Positions 35,687-45,977 of a stretch of 64,000 nucleotides of DNA are shown here, in pieces. Below the pieces are notes generated by a model, which was not told the origin of the DNA, did not search any database, and was given only the letters and a program-made list of their open reading frames with translations. Source of the stretch: Acephala macrosclerotiorum (taxonomy: Eukaryota; Ascomycota; Leotiomycetes; Helotiales; Mollisiaceae). Location of the stretch: the NCBI GenBank assembly GCA_014904845.1, contig MU119389.1, positions 46,034-110,033 on the forward strand, given 5' to 3'. The translations under genes and the position numbers were made by a program. Each line of letters starts with the position of its first letter. Within the stretch, counting starts at the first letter, position 1.

Positions 35687-37320
35687 ATGGCTATCTTGAA
35701 CTTCACACTTACCACTGAAGCCATCGGCAAGCTTCACGATGCTCTCGCCTGCCTTGGTAAATTCAGCGAAGCTGTGTCGATAGAAGCCTCGCATGACAAG
35801 GTGTGTGCTGTCAAATATGTAGTAAAATTTCCTGACTTTCTGTAGCTTGTTTTGACTGCTCTCAATTCGTCAAAGTCAGCGTACTGTTCCTTTACTTTGG
35901 TTGGGAATAAGTTTTTCTCAAAATATCTTTACAGTCCTGTGAGACCGAGGACTCAAGCGAAGGAAAAGTTCAACTGTAAGATCTACAACAAGGTTGATCA
36001 TGCGCTCCAAATATGGTAGCCTCTTTTCTAAACTTATCATAGGCTCTCCTGTCTGTTTTCAAAGGACGGGTAGTTGACCCGACCAGGGAAAAAGACACGG
36101 CAGTTGAGAAATGTGATGTTTCGGTGGAAGATGGAGAAGGCAAAGCCAAAAGCAGGTTCATTATCAAGATGACTTGCAGGCATGGTAAGTACTATCAAAT
36201 ATCTTATACTTCTTATACTGACAGTCTAGGTGTCCTGAAAACGTATCGCCTGACATTCGAAGCCGTGGCTCCTATGCACGCTCTCTTCGTCAAGGAGAGT
36301 GCGAATAACTGCTGGTCAATCTCGTCCAGGACATTGAAAGAGTTTGCCGAACACTTTGGCCCAGGTACAGAGCAACTTGACATCTACTCAGAAGATGGTC
36401 GTGTCAGTTTCACAAGCTACACGGAGAAGATTATGTCTGGGAATGGTACTTATCGACCCCCATCCAAAGATCGTTAGATGCTAATGATAGCTCAGAAATC
36501 CTGAAGCAACCTCTGCATACCACCATCGCTGTGGATGCTCTTGAGTTTGGTGAGTTTGCAGTTGAGGAGAAGCTTCATATCATAATCAGTGTGAAAGACT
36601 TTAAGGCAATGGTCGCGCACGCAGGAATCACGAATACCATGGTCACGGCATTGTATTCACGTCCATCAAGCCCAATGCAGCTGACTTACAGCGATGAGGG
36701 AGTCATCAGTGAGTTCATTCTTATGACTATCGGAGAATCCAGGGGTTCGTCAGCCACACCTGCGCCAAATGCTGCTAGAGGTTCGAAACGCCCGGCTTCC
36801 AGGCAACTTCTCGAGTCGACATCGAGCCCAAAGAGAACAGCAGCCTCAATGCCAGCCCCACCCATGAGTGCAGCTCCCAGCATCAGCCGGGAGACCACGA
36901 GGTCGAGGGTTCCCAGACCTTCCCCTCCTCCACCACAACCCGGCCTCCAGTCTCAGTCCCTATTCCTCCCAGAAGCTGACGACGATCGAAAATGGGATCC
37001 ACAAAATTTCGATGAAGAGGAGGACGAAATGTTGCTTTGGGATACTGGTGGAGAGAAGGTAAGACTTATGTACTACTTTATAAGCCGCATGCTGATGTCC
37101 CGAAGGATGCTGTGACAATGAAATCTGCTAGCCGTCCACAGGCTTCGGCGAACCAGAACCAGAGTAACAGTGGCCGATTCCCCACGCAAGATGATGTGGG
37201 CCCGTCTACGGTGCCAACACAGCGTCTCGCACCTACTCAAAGGCTCTCGGATGTAGGCTTCCCAAGTCTCCACGTACCCTCTGTGACTGACAAGTACAGG
37301 TCAAGGGAATCTTCGATTGA
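35687..37320 (+). CDS. rad9: Checkpoint clamp subunit Rad9 (9-1-1 complex)
   Basis: DNA-damage checkpoint clamp subunit, which loads with Hus1 and Rad1 at damaged DNA and activates ATR-type signalling. Seven exons were traced: MAILNFTLTTEAIGKLHDAL with intron 35801-35845; LVLTALNSSKSAYCSFTLVG with the next intron; ALLSVFKGRVVDPTREKDTA; H-G-VLKTYRLTFEAVAP; SGN-EILKQPLHTTIAVDALEF; then GEK to DAVTMKSASRPQASANQNQS, and finally LSD-VKGIFD with the stop at 37318-37320. The PCNA-like domains occupy about residues 1-265, and the disordered, proline/serine-rich C-terminal tail has the acidic DEEEDEMLLWD and ends in the RLAPTQRLSDVKGIFD peptide typical of fungal Rad9. About 450 residues. Confidence 0.92.
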
Positions 37321-37467
37321 TCGAGGCAGCCGCCATTATATGCTAGAGCCCTGCTCATGCCCATTCTTGAGTACAGTGAGACAAGAAGGTATTTGTCGCT
37401 AGTCTTGCTGTCAAACCATGCTGGAGAGATGTTGCTAGTGATGAAGTTGGTCCAGGACGGGGGAATG

Positions 37468-38556
37468 TCAGGTGGAGAGACAAATCCAGCTAGTAGCACA
37501 ACCAGCTCCGATACCAGAGATCTTGCACTCTGGCGGAAGGTATTTAGAGGATGCAATGACATTCCATTTGCCTTTCACATCTCCATCTGTGGTATCTGGT
37601 CCACAGTTGCCATGTTCGCCCCAGCCCCACGCAAGAACTTCTCCGTCTTTGGTGAGTCCAAGGCCATGTTCGCTGCCAATAGCAATTTTAGATAGTGGTG
37701 GAAGCCCAGGTGGGGCAAGCTGCCCATGATCGTCTCTGCCCCATGATAGTAATGTGCCATCCTGTTTGAGCACAAATATACTTCCCCAACTTGCGCCCAC
37801 ATCCTTCCAATCAAGTATGTCTGTTGGCGCAGATGATTTGACTCCTGTTTTGTCAGAGCCTAGGACCGCATACTGCCCACGTGAAGGTTCACCAAGGAGA
37901 TATGTGAATTCTCGTCCGCACACTGCCCGAACGACTTCGAAATCCAGTAGCGAGATTTTCCGTGGGTGGTGAATAATACCTTCAGGTTGACCCAGTTGAC
38001 CTTTTCTTCCACTTCCCCACCCGTAAACGTCCCCATTGCTCAGGACCATAACAACATGGCTTACAGAAGCAGCTAGGTCGACCACTTCGAGATCATCAGG
38101 GGGGAAGTCTTTGATAAGCAAGGCTTTCGCACAGCGGAAGATAAATTCTCCTTGGCCCAATTCACCCTTGTTTCCCACACCTAGAGTATACACTTTCGTA
38201 TTACGGCCATACTCATCCTTACGAACAATGATAGAAGCTTCCCAAGTAGCCGCAACGAATGCTGTTGGAGTTGTATTTAGGGTCGAATCATCGGAGGATA
38301 GGCGCAGCTGACGAAATCGACAATTCGAACCAGATGTGCCTGAAATGACACCACACGCTCCAGTAGTTGCATCTCCAGAGCAATATATGGTACCAGAGCA
38401 CAGTAACAGCGTATGGTTTCCTCCTGCTTTTATTTGATTGATGGGTTCGTTTGGGTCGTTGGCGAACAGGACTTGCTTGGGGACGGAGACATCTTCTTTG
38501 TGGCCAATTCCAAGTTGGCCTGAGCCATTAGATCCAATGACATAAGTTATTGTCAT
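37468..38556 (-). CDS. ats1: RCC1-repeat protein Ats1 (Kti13)
   Basis: Single-exon seven-bladed beta-propeller of 362 residues. RCC1 signatures repeat through the protein: GSNGSGQLGIGHKED at the start, LGVGNKGELGQGEF, GDVYGWGSGRKGQLGQPEG, GTLLSWGRDDHGQLAPPG, and VLAWGWGEHGNCGPDT. The family member in yeast, Ats1/Kti13, partners with Kti11/Dph3 in tRNA wobble-uridine modification and diphthamide synthesis. It is head-to-head with the RPL7 gene and tail-to-tail with RAD9 (147 bp). Confidence 0.88.
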   Translation of the reverse strand: MTITYVIGSNGSGQLGIGHKEDVSVPKQVLFANDPNEPINQIKAGGNHTLLLCSGTIYCSGDATTGACGVISGTSGSNCRFRQLRLSSDDSTLNTTPTAFVAATWEASIIVRKDEYGRNTKVYTLGVGNKGELGQGEFIFRCAKALLIKDFPPDDLEVVDLAASVSHVVMVLSNGDVYGWGSGRKGQLGQPEGIIHHPRKISLLDFEVVRAVCGREFTYLLGEPSRGQYAVLGSDKTGVKSSAPTDILDWKDVGASWGSIFVLKQDGTLLSWGRDDHGQLAPPGLPPLSKIAIGSEHGLGLTKDGEVLAWGWGEHGNCGPDTTDGDVKGKWNVIASSKYLPPECKISGIGAGCATSWICLST

Positions 38557-38771
38557 AGTTGCAAACTATGTGCTAGGGATCAAAACGGAATTCGAAGGTT
38601 GTTGAAAGATCTGTAGAATGCACGTGATGCTGAGCGGGGATATGCCGCTAGCCACTTTTGCTCGCTTCGCCTGCCTAGCGCAACTCACGCACACCGTTGA
38701 TATTCTCAATTAATTTTGAGAAACTTTTTCAATTCCACGACGACAATTCGACAACCTCGACAACCGCCGAC
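38557..38771. promoter_or_regulatory. Divergent promoter of ATS1 and RPL7
   Basis: 215 bp between start codons. It contains CCTAGCGC and several CGACAA repeats just before the RPL7 ATG, similar to motifs in the BMT2/RPL25 region. Confidence 0.6.
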
Positions 38772-40686
38772 ATGCCCGCACCAAAGCAAACCGGTAGCGC
38801 TACCACTGCGCAAGTCGCAAAGACGTGAGGATCCCTTATATCCCCCGAAGAGCTGATCGAAAGTGTTGGGTTCAGATTAGTCGGTGTCCTCTCGCTGGAG
38901 CACCAATGTATCGACAGTCAGCTCCAGAGTGACCGATACAATGGCGGCCAGCTCGATTCCTCCTGCGCCACTCCCTCGTTGATCTAGATTCTACAATTTG
39001 CGTTGCGGGAGACGTGGTACGGGGTCTTGAGGTTGAAGATTCAGGTCTTCTCCTTTAAAATCATTGCAGCGCACAGTCGAGTATGCCCGTGCCTCGAGCA
39101 CTCAGCAGGAAAGATTGACCAATGTGCCGTGCATTAATCTTGGACATCTGTTCGAGGTCTTGTTGGATGAGATCCAGGTTTAGTTGGTTCTGCCATCCAG
39201 ATATCTGCGGATTGAAGGAGCCACGCACCATTGAACCCCTCACCGATTAAAATCATTCTTCGAGTTAGCCATCTGCGAGAATGCCGCGCTACAGCTGCAA
39301 TTCCCTCTCGGCGCTCTTCACCATACATTTGTATGCCGGACACAAGACTAACCAAGCACAGCTCCGTCCCAACCGCCGACCAAATCCTCGTCCCGGAGAC
39401 TCTCTTGAAGAAGCGCAAGAGCCAGGAGAAGGAGCGAGAGGCCCGCACCGCCGAGCTTGAGAAGAAGAAGAAGGTTGGTCATATTTCATTAGGTACACAG
39501 TCTGGCATTGAGGAGGACTTAATGATGCATAACAACCTTTTCGCGACTAGACACTCTCGATGCTGTCGCTGAATTAACCATCTTTCGGGTCTGAATTGTC
39601 ATACGCAATGCCATACTGTGTACTTCATCGGAGCAGTGAACATTTCAGCTAATACACTGTTCATAGGCACAAAAGGAGAAGCGTGGGGTCATCTTCAAGC
39701 GTGCCGAGAAGTACGTCAAGGAGTACCGTGATGCTGAGCGTGAGAAGATTCGTCTTCAACGTCTTGCCAAGCAAGATGGTTCTTTCCACATCCCAGCTGA
39801 GGACAAGTTGGTCTTCGTTGTCCGTATCAAGGGGTATGTCACTGCCGAAGGCTTTACGCGGATCGTGTCTAACAATCTATAGTATCAACAAGATCGCACC
39901 AAAGCCCCGCAAGATCCTTCAACTCCTCCGCCTTCTCCAGATCAACAACGGTGTCTTCGTCCGCATGACCAAGGCTACCCTCGAGATGCTAAAGGTCGTC
40001 GAGCCATGGATTGCCTACGGATACCCCAATCTCAAGACTGTTCGTGAGCTCATCTACAAGCGTGGATACGGAAAGGTCAACAAGCAACGTATCGCTCTCA
40101 CCGACAATTCTATCATCGAGGAGTCCCTTGGCAAGTACGGCATTGTCTGCATGGAGGATTTGATCCACGAGATCTTTACCGTCGGTCCAAACTTCAAGCA
40201 GGGTATGTAGCCCCGTACTCTTTATTTTCCCAAAACCATTGCTAACATTTGTCTTCTAGCTGCGAACTTCTTGGTATGTCACTGCAGACCTTATTAAAAT
40301 TAACAGAAAACTGATCTTCCCCCACAGTGGCCTTTCAAATTGAGTAATCCAACTGGTAAATCTTTCCCAATCGATCATCAACGGGAATCCAGCTAACAGA
40401 AAATCAAGGTGGCTTCAGAACTCGCAAGTTCAGGGTTAGTACCGCTCTGTCTTGAAATGACCAGAGAGCCCAGCTCCTTCTCGACTTCAAACACCATTCT
40501 TAGGGAACATAAACTAACACTTCGATAGCATTTCGTTGAAGGAGGTGACCTAGGCAATCGTGAAGACAAAGTGAGAACAACCCCAATATTCTCTTGAAAC
40601 CTTCCCCGGAGAGTTATCTTCAAGCAGAAACACATGCTAACTTGTTCCAGATCAATAGTTTAATCCGCCAGGCCCGTATTCCCTAG
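38772..40686 (+). CDS. rpl7: 60S ribosomal protein L7 (uL30)
   Basis: Large-subunit ribosomal protein. The first exon (38772-38824, [17 protein letters not shown]) is followed by a 537-nt intron (38825-39361). Exon 2 reads [20 protein letters not shown], and intron 2 (39474-39666, 193 nt) carries a snoRNA. Later exons give [40 protein letters not shown], then [41 protein letters not shown] across tiny exons, and [11 protein letters not shown] with the stop at 40684-40686. Nine exons were traced; the family length of about 250 residues fits. The clustered small exons at the 3' end are notable, and each splice pair is canonical. Confidence 0.95.
39515..39603 (+). ncRNA. Intronic C/D-box snoRNA in RPL7 intron 2 (snR39/snR59/snR39b type)
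   Basis: C box ATGATGC (39522-39528, one mismatch to RTGATGA) and D box CTGA (39591-39594), about 73 nt apart. A 14-nt element, ACCATCTTTCGGGT (39577-39590), sits directly against the D box and is the exact reverse complement of the universal 25S segment ACCCGAAAGATGGT. By the D+5 rule the paired nucleotide is the G of ACCCG, equivalent to yeast Gm805. The neighbouring Am807 is guided by snR39 and snR59, which lie in yeast RPL7 introns, so both host gene and target are conserved. The flanks offer only a short GAC/GTC stem. A possible D' (CTGA at 39569-39572) lies internally. Confidence 0.78.
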
Positions 40687-41520
40687 TCGAAAGATATTCA
40701 CCGGTCAACAGCTAACCTCTCTACAGATGAACTGAATTCTGGACTGATGAGCATATTGGTTTGGGTCTGGATTTGCTGCTTTAGCTATTTTGGCACGGAT
40801 GGCGTAAAAGCATCAAAATGAAGATATCACAAACAAATGATAAACCGTTGCTTTCACTTTACAACATTCGTGCCTCAATGTGTCATTTGTCTCTATCCAG
40901 GTTATTTTTTGGGTCCTTGTCGTATCTGTTTCCCTTTTGGCCCGAGGTAGTATGTTGCCGCCCCTCGCTAAAATAGGGGGATTAAAGCAGTCGAGCATTC
41001 CTCCCCGACTCGGCCTCCGCGTCACCATAGGTCTAGTACATTGCTGCTTTCGTCTAACGCATATCTACCGAATTACTGTATTTGTTTGGTCTATTCGTGT
41101 AGCTGAGAATGATTGCGGGAAGGGTAAGAGACGATGGCACGTAAGCGCACAATTTGGACGGTCGTCTTGAATCTGATCCTCGAATCCCGAACATTATTCT
41201 CGAACACCCAATAGCTTCTGCGTCTCTGGTTTCTGATTATAGTTTTCTTTTTCTTTCCTTTTTCTCTTCCTTTTTTGAGATTGAAGATACGCATTATATT
41301 GCTTTAAGGAGAAAGGCGACAAAGCTATAGCTAAAATGAGTATAAGATGTATGGAAGATGATGTCTGATTCTACCGCTAAAACTCAAGACATAATGCTTA
41401 AGAAGCAGCAAACTCTGAGCCAAAATAACTCCTTCAGCGTTGCAAGACGTAGCTGCTCATCAGTTATACATTGAGCCACAATTCCTATTCTGAAAATTTG
41501 ATAAAGTGCAAGGGGAAAAG
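40687..41520. other. Intergenic, no gene seen
   Basis: RPL7 3' flank. It has short frames only and an AT/CT-rich tract near 41240-41290. Confidence 0.5.
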
Positions 41521-42600
41521 TGTTTACGATGCTCACGCATCGTAATCACCAACTTGCAACGAGGGCAAGAGGTGGTGTTTGTGGAAGAGAGCAAGCTTCT
41601 CGCCGGCGTCATGGGCAAGACGGCGCTCATGCTCCGTGAACTTCTTCACACCCATACCGACAGCCTGTTCTTTGCTTCTCTGTGAACTGATTTCTCCTCC
41701 CAGCTTCGCATCGCTTTTGGCTCTTCTGGATGACTTTAGGATCAACAACATTAGCGCGGTCTTCGTCCTTGATTTTCTCGTTGCGACCGTAGAGCGCAAT
41801 CTTTCTGCCTCTTGCTTTTAAGCGGCAATCTCTGCATCTTTAGTCAGTGCGCGTTGTAGGCGTGCGACCTCCCTAGGATGGACCTCGATGACTCTGTTGG
41901 GCGGAGGGGAGTCAGACTGGGCATCTGGTGCGGCCATGGCGTTGCGCTTCATGGGTTCAAAAAAAGATATCAATCCGTTGAGCTGGTACCGGATTTTTGG
42001 CCTTGACGATGACGACGACGACAAAGGACATGTTCAGCTATGTGCTAGGGACAAATGACCTTAGCTAGCCGCCTCCTGCTTGCGTAGTGTATCCTCACGA
42101 TCCTTGGCGATCCTGTCGAGCTTGTTCTTGAGCACGGTGGCTTGGCCTCTGGGTGACCGTTGGCGTGTTGGATAGCACGGCCTTTTGCAGATCCCTTTCG
42201 AAGAGATGGCCAGTTGGTCTCCTGCGTGGCAACATTGCGTTGGGTCAACTCTAAGGCCAACTACATTGCCGGAGACAAATTGGCCTTCTCATTATCATCC
42301 TCGATGCTTGAGGCTTCATCCACAAGGTTGAGGTGAGGCTCTACCAAGCGTATCTTTTTGACTCGAGCGACCTCTAAGATATGTAGGGGGAACTCAGCAA
42401 ATGAAATGGCCTTCTTCTCGGCACGCTCGCGAATGCCGGTAGCAAGGGCGAATTGGATGAGCTCTTGTCCGACATGGCCTCAGTAGGTCTCGTTTTTCTC
42501 GTCGTGGAGATCTTTCTGCTTCTGATCTAAGTTGGCTCGGTACTCGAGGTAGCCAGGTGTATAGGATTAAAGTCCTGTTCAAGCCAAGGCGAAGTTCAAA
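41521..42600 (-). pseudogene. Degenerate coiled-coil/charged protein gene
   Basis: Protein-like segments run along the minus strand but are interrupted by stops and frame changes. EYRANLDQKQKDLHDEKNE is followed by a stop, then GIRERAEKKAISFAEFPLHI and VKKIRLVEPHLNLVDEASSI, a stop, LTQRNVATQETNWPSLRKGS, and in other frames KNKLDRIAKDREDTLRKQE, KIRYQLNGLISFFEPMKR and RVIEVHPREVARLQRALTKD. The composition is charged and helical. I do not recognise the family. Original function unknown. Confidence 0.45.
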
Positions 42601-42656
42601 TTTGAATCATTGAGACATGCAGATTCAACGGCGAGGGTATAGAAGCAGGTGAAAGG

Positions 42657-43574
42657 ATGGGGGACGAGAACATTCAGGCGCATGATATAGCTGTGCTCGT
42701 CAGCTCCAACGAAGAGGCAGGCCTTTTGCCTGAAGATGGTAGTGTCGGAGAAAGATATAGCTATGGTCTTGACGTTGGCCTTGCATCACACCCCAAAAAA
42801 AATGTCTATCAAGCGTGGGAGCCAAGCGGGGGCTCAACTACCCAAGTCTCCAACGAGGACAACAGCTATATCGAGAGAGAGGTTTCCCAAATGTGCGAAC
42901 CGAGGTGAATGCTCTAGGACGGGATGCGGCAAGGGAGTGCGACCTTTTGGCTAGCTTTCCACTGTAAATGGGGATAGCCGCTGCATCATTAAAAGCCAGA
43001 GCTGCTCGTAAAGAGGGGGGCGCACGGGAACTACTCTACAAGCAGCAACTTGAAATCTATAGGGCCGGTGAGGCTTCGCGCGCAAAGGCCGGCGGAGAGG
43101 CGAGCGAGATCTCGCAAACAGAATTGATTCGAGTGTTATTGCCGAGCGTCAAGCTAATCGATCAAAGTCTCAGAAGGTTCATTCATAGCCGACGAGAGAG
43201 AAAAGGTAACTGGTACCGCGACGTCCAAGTTTGCTATCATTGAGACATGCCTAGCTAACAACGAGGGTCTAATCATTAGTGCATGGCGGAAGGAGAATCC
43301 TGTAGACTCCCTATGCAAGGGTGAGTACGATGAGCTTGCAAATAGCCCAAAGGCCATGGTAGGCAAGAGAATCAAGGCAGACAACCCCAAGACCGACCAG
43401 AGAGGCGATACCTTCATATCTGAGAGAACAGAGGCTGTTAGTATGCCGATGTACAAGTTCAAGGAGATAGAACATGGCCTAGAGCGCAAGGCTGGAATGC
43501 CTATGACCAAGTTTCGCGAGGAATATCCTTTGGAGTCATCGTCGAAGGGCCAGTATGGTGAGTACAAGTCCTAG
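42657..43574 (+). other. Second cluster of decayed protein-like frames, divergent to the previous one
   Basis: Three consecutive plus-strand frames have protein-like composition and no recognisable domain. 42657-42908 includes MGDENIQAHDIAVLVSSNEE; 42968-43243 includes ELLYKQQLEIYRAGEASRAK and LIRVLLPSVKLIDQSLRRFI; about 43283-43574 includes MVGKRIKADNPKTDQRGDTF. They are not joined by obvious introns. They may be one broken gene or a gene remnant from a mobile element. Confidence 0.35.
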
Positions 43575-44451
43575 TGGCTTTCCTTTGCAGTAGCGAGATC
43601 CATAAGTAGATAATCTGGAAGATATGACGATGACATGGCCAATGAGCATGGCTATGTGGTATAGGACGAGGAAGACATTTTGGGGGAGCTGTTGCATGTA
43701 GAGACGATGTTGGTGGAGATTAGCGACCATACTGTAACTTCGTCGCTTCCATGAGCAAAGGCCGTTAGGAAATTCAGAACGTTCGTTGGAACTAGAGCTA
43801 AAGGACATAATAGAGGCGAGAGTGGGACCGTGTGGGGAAGGATAAAAGCAGAAGAAAAAGTTGTGGCTGAACACAAGAATTTGAGCAAGCAAACATAGAA
43901 GTTGTGGAAACTGATGCTGAGAGGGGAAGAAAGCATGATGAGCTCAAAGTACCTCTAATAGCAGGGAATTTTAGACAAGTAAAACAATCAAAGAGAACTA
44001 CTCAAATCCAATAAAGAAGCTTCCAGAGATGACTTGGCATGTGTGTAAGGCTACACGTCCCCAAGAACTGTCATACTAGCATCACCAATCTGCGTGGTTC
44101 TCCCGCTCAAGTTCTGTCCTTCATAGGCGAGAAGGTGCTACGAAAATGACCTGCCGCTGAGCAGTCACTATAGTTCAGACCTGCCAGAGTATTGGTCCCC
44201 AACGAGATCACTCAAAGAAGACCAATTCCAGATAAAAGCTAGTAAAGCATGCTTTTCGTAATTTCGTGTATTGTCGTATGCCTGCTTATGATGGCCATCT
44301 CCTACAAAGTCCCGAGACGTCAAGGACAATAGTCACATAGCTCTGCCAGCAAACTGACGGTATTGATCCAATCACTATTTCAAAGACCCTCCCCAAGCGT
44401 ATGTGGGTCTTCCCAACAGCTCCAAATGCTCATTGCTTATCCAATACCTCC
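43575..44451. other. Intergenic, no gene seen
   Basis: Minus-strand frames around 43536-43936 are hydrophobic/Ser-rich without family signature. Contains the ISA2 3' flank on the right. Confidence 0.45.
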
Positions 44452-45360
44452 TCAGATCTTGATATCGAAGCTCGTCCCACACCCACAACTGCTCGTCGCC
44501 AAAGGATTATCAACAATCTTGAACTGACTGCCAATCAACTCCATAGTGAAGTCAACCTTGCTATCCTTCAGCAGCTCCAAACTTGGTCCATCCATAACTA
44601 CCCTAGCTCCGTCAGCCTCGAAGACGGTATCATCTTCCTCTAGCTTCGCCTCCTTCTCATTCTTGGAGTGTTTACTCGTTGCACTACCTGGTGCTGGTGC
44701 TGATGGAATGGCGTTAGGGTCGCTTGAGGAGGCGTTCAATACTGGTGCTTGCTCTTCCTCCATAGCTGAGCTTGTAGGACTTTCAGAAGGTATCGAGTTC
44801 GGGTCGTTGGAGGATGTGTTCAGAGTTGGCGGTGCTTCTTCTTGTATGGAATTACTAAACTCAAGCGGCGAAGGTAGCGTAGTAAGAGACATGAGGTATT
44901 GGAAGCCATGGCAGCCGCCACTTTCGACTGTGATTCGGAGAGCGAGGTTTGGGTTCGAATCCTTCTTCATGATCTCGGAAAGTCTCTGCAGTTGAAGTCA
45001 GTACGTTTCCGTACCAATGGACAAGCAAGTAAGTCCTACATTGGCAGCTCTTGGGGTAATCTCAATGTTCATGTCTTTGCCATCATCGTCCTTTCGAGGA
45101 TTGAAGATTGCAGTCGTTGCTTGACGTCTGGTAGAGGATGTGAAGGTACGCTTAGCTTGAGGTCGGCCTCTTGGAGAGGAAGTCTTTCCAGCCCAATCAT
45201 GGCGCACAGTGACCGGAATACTTGGGAGGAGGAAATCGAGGACCGGAGGGGCGTTGTGAAGATATCTGCGCGGGGCAAGCTGGAGGAAGGCTTGCGCAGC
45301 AGATGACGGCGTTGGGACAGTAAGCCGCGATGAGCTTCTTGCAATACACCGAGCTGCCAT
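44452..45360 (-). CDS. isa2: Mitochondrial A-type iron-sulfur assembly protein Isa2
   Basis: Mitochondrial [4Fe-4S] maturation factor. Exon 1 (45360-45040) encodes an Arg/Ser/Ala-rich presequence (MAARCIARSSSRLTVPTPSS) and reaches MNIEITPRAAN. A 54-nt intron (45039-44986) joins RLSEIMKKDSNPNLALRITV. The cluster-binding cysteines are in ESGGCHGFQY and SSCGCGTSFDI near the C terminus, spaced as Cys-Xn-Cys-Gly-Cys. Between them the domain carries an unusual insertion of about 75 residues, disordered and Ser/Pro/Glu-rich, made mainly of two related units (see findings). The fold resumes with DTVFEADGARVVMDGPSLEL. About 280 residues, longer than the usual Isa2 core because of the insertion. Confidence 0.9.
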
Positions 45361-45977
45361 GATTGTAGATGATGTCGACTTCAAGTGCTTTCACAAGTCA
45401 AGCCGAGATGGTGAGTTCGCCATACAGTTCTCACATTATTTACAGGGATTAGCGTCGGTCATCGGGGCTTAGTTTTGGATCACGTGGAGTCTTGCATTTT
45501 AAGCCAAGCACGATGAGTTCTCCAATAACTGAAAATTGTCCGTACTTGAATTGGACCCTTTGATTCTGACAAAGGCTTTACTTGGGTCGGACTTTTAAAA
45601 GTCCATTTCATCAAGAATGCGGCTCACTGACATCAACAAAGTCGTGGAGCCATCCCTGTCAATGGCTTGCGCATTTGTAATCTGCCGAACCTTCGGCCTT
45701 CGCGCCCACTTCGCGCTTTTGGTGTTCTCGCTTTCGAGGGGATTTCGAGGTCGAATGCGATGAGGTGACAATCAGGCACCGATTTTGGCTGAAACTCTGC
45801 ATTTGGCTCGGGGGATATAAGGTAGTCCATTTCTTCAAGTGAATGATTTCCTCCATCTTCCCATACATTCTCCTGCTCTTCATTACTCTAATCCATTCAT
45901 ACAATTGACACTCACTAATCATCTTATCTCATCCACACATTTACAACATACTATTGTCATTATCAGGAATCGAAATC
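45361..45977. other. Divergent intergenic region ISA2 / SDR
   Basis: No gene recognised; minus-strand frames 45633-45922 are not protein-like. Confidence 0.5.
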
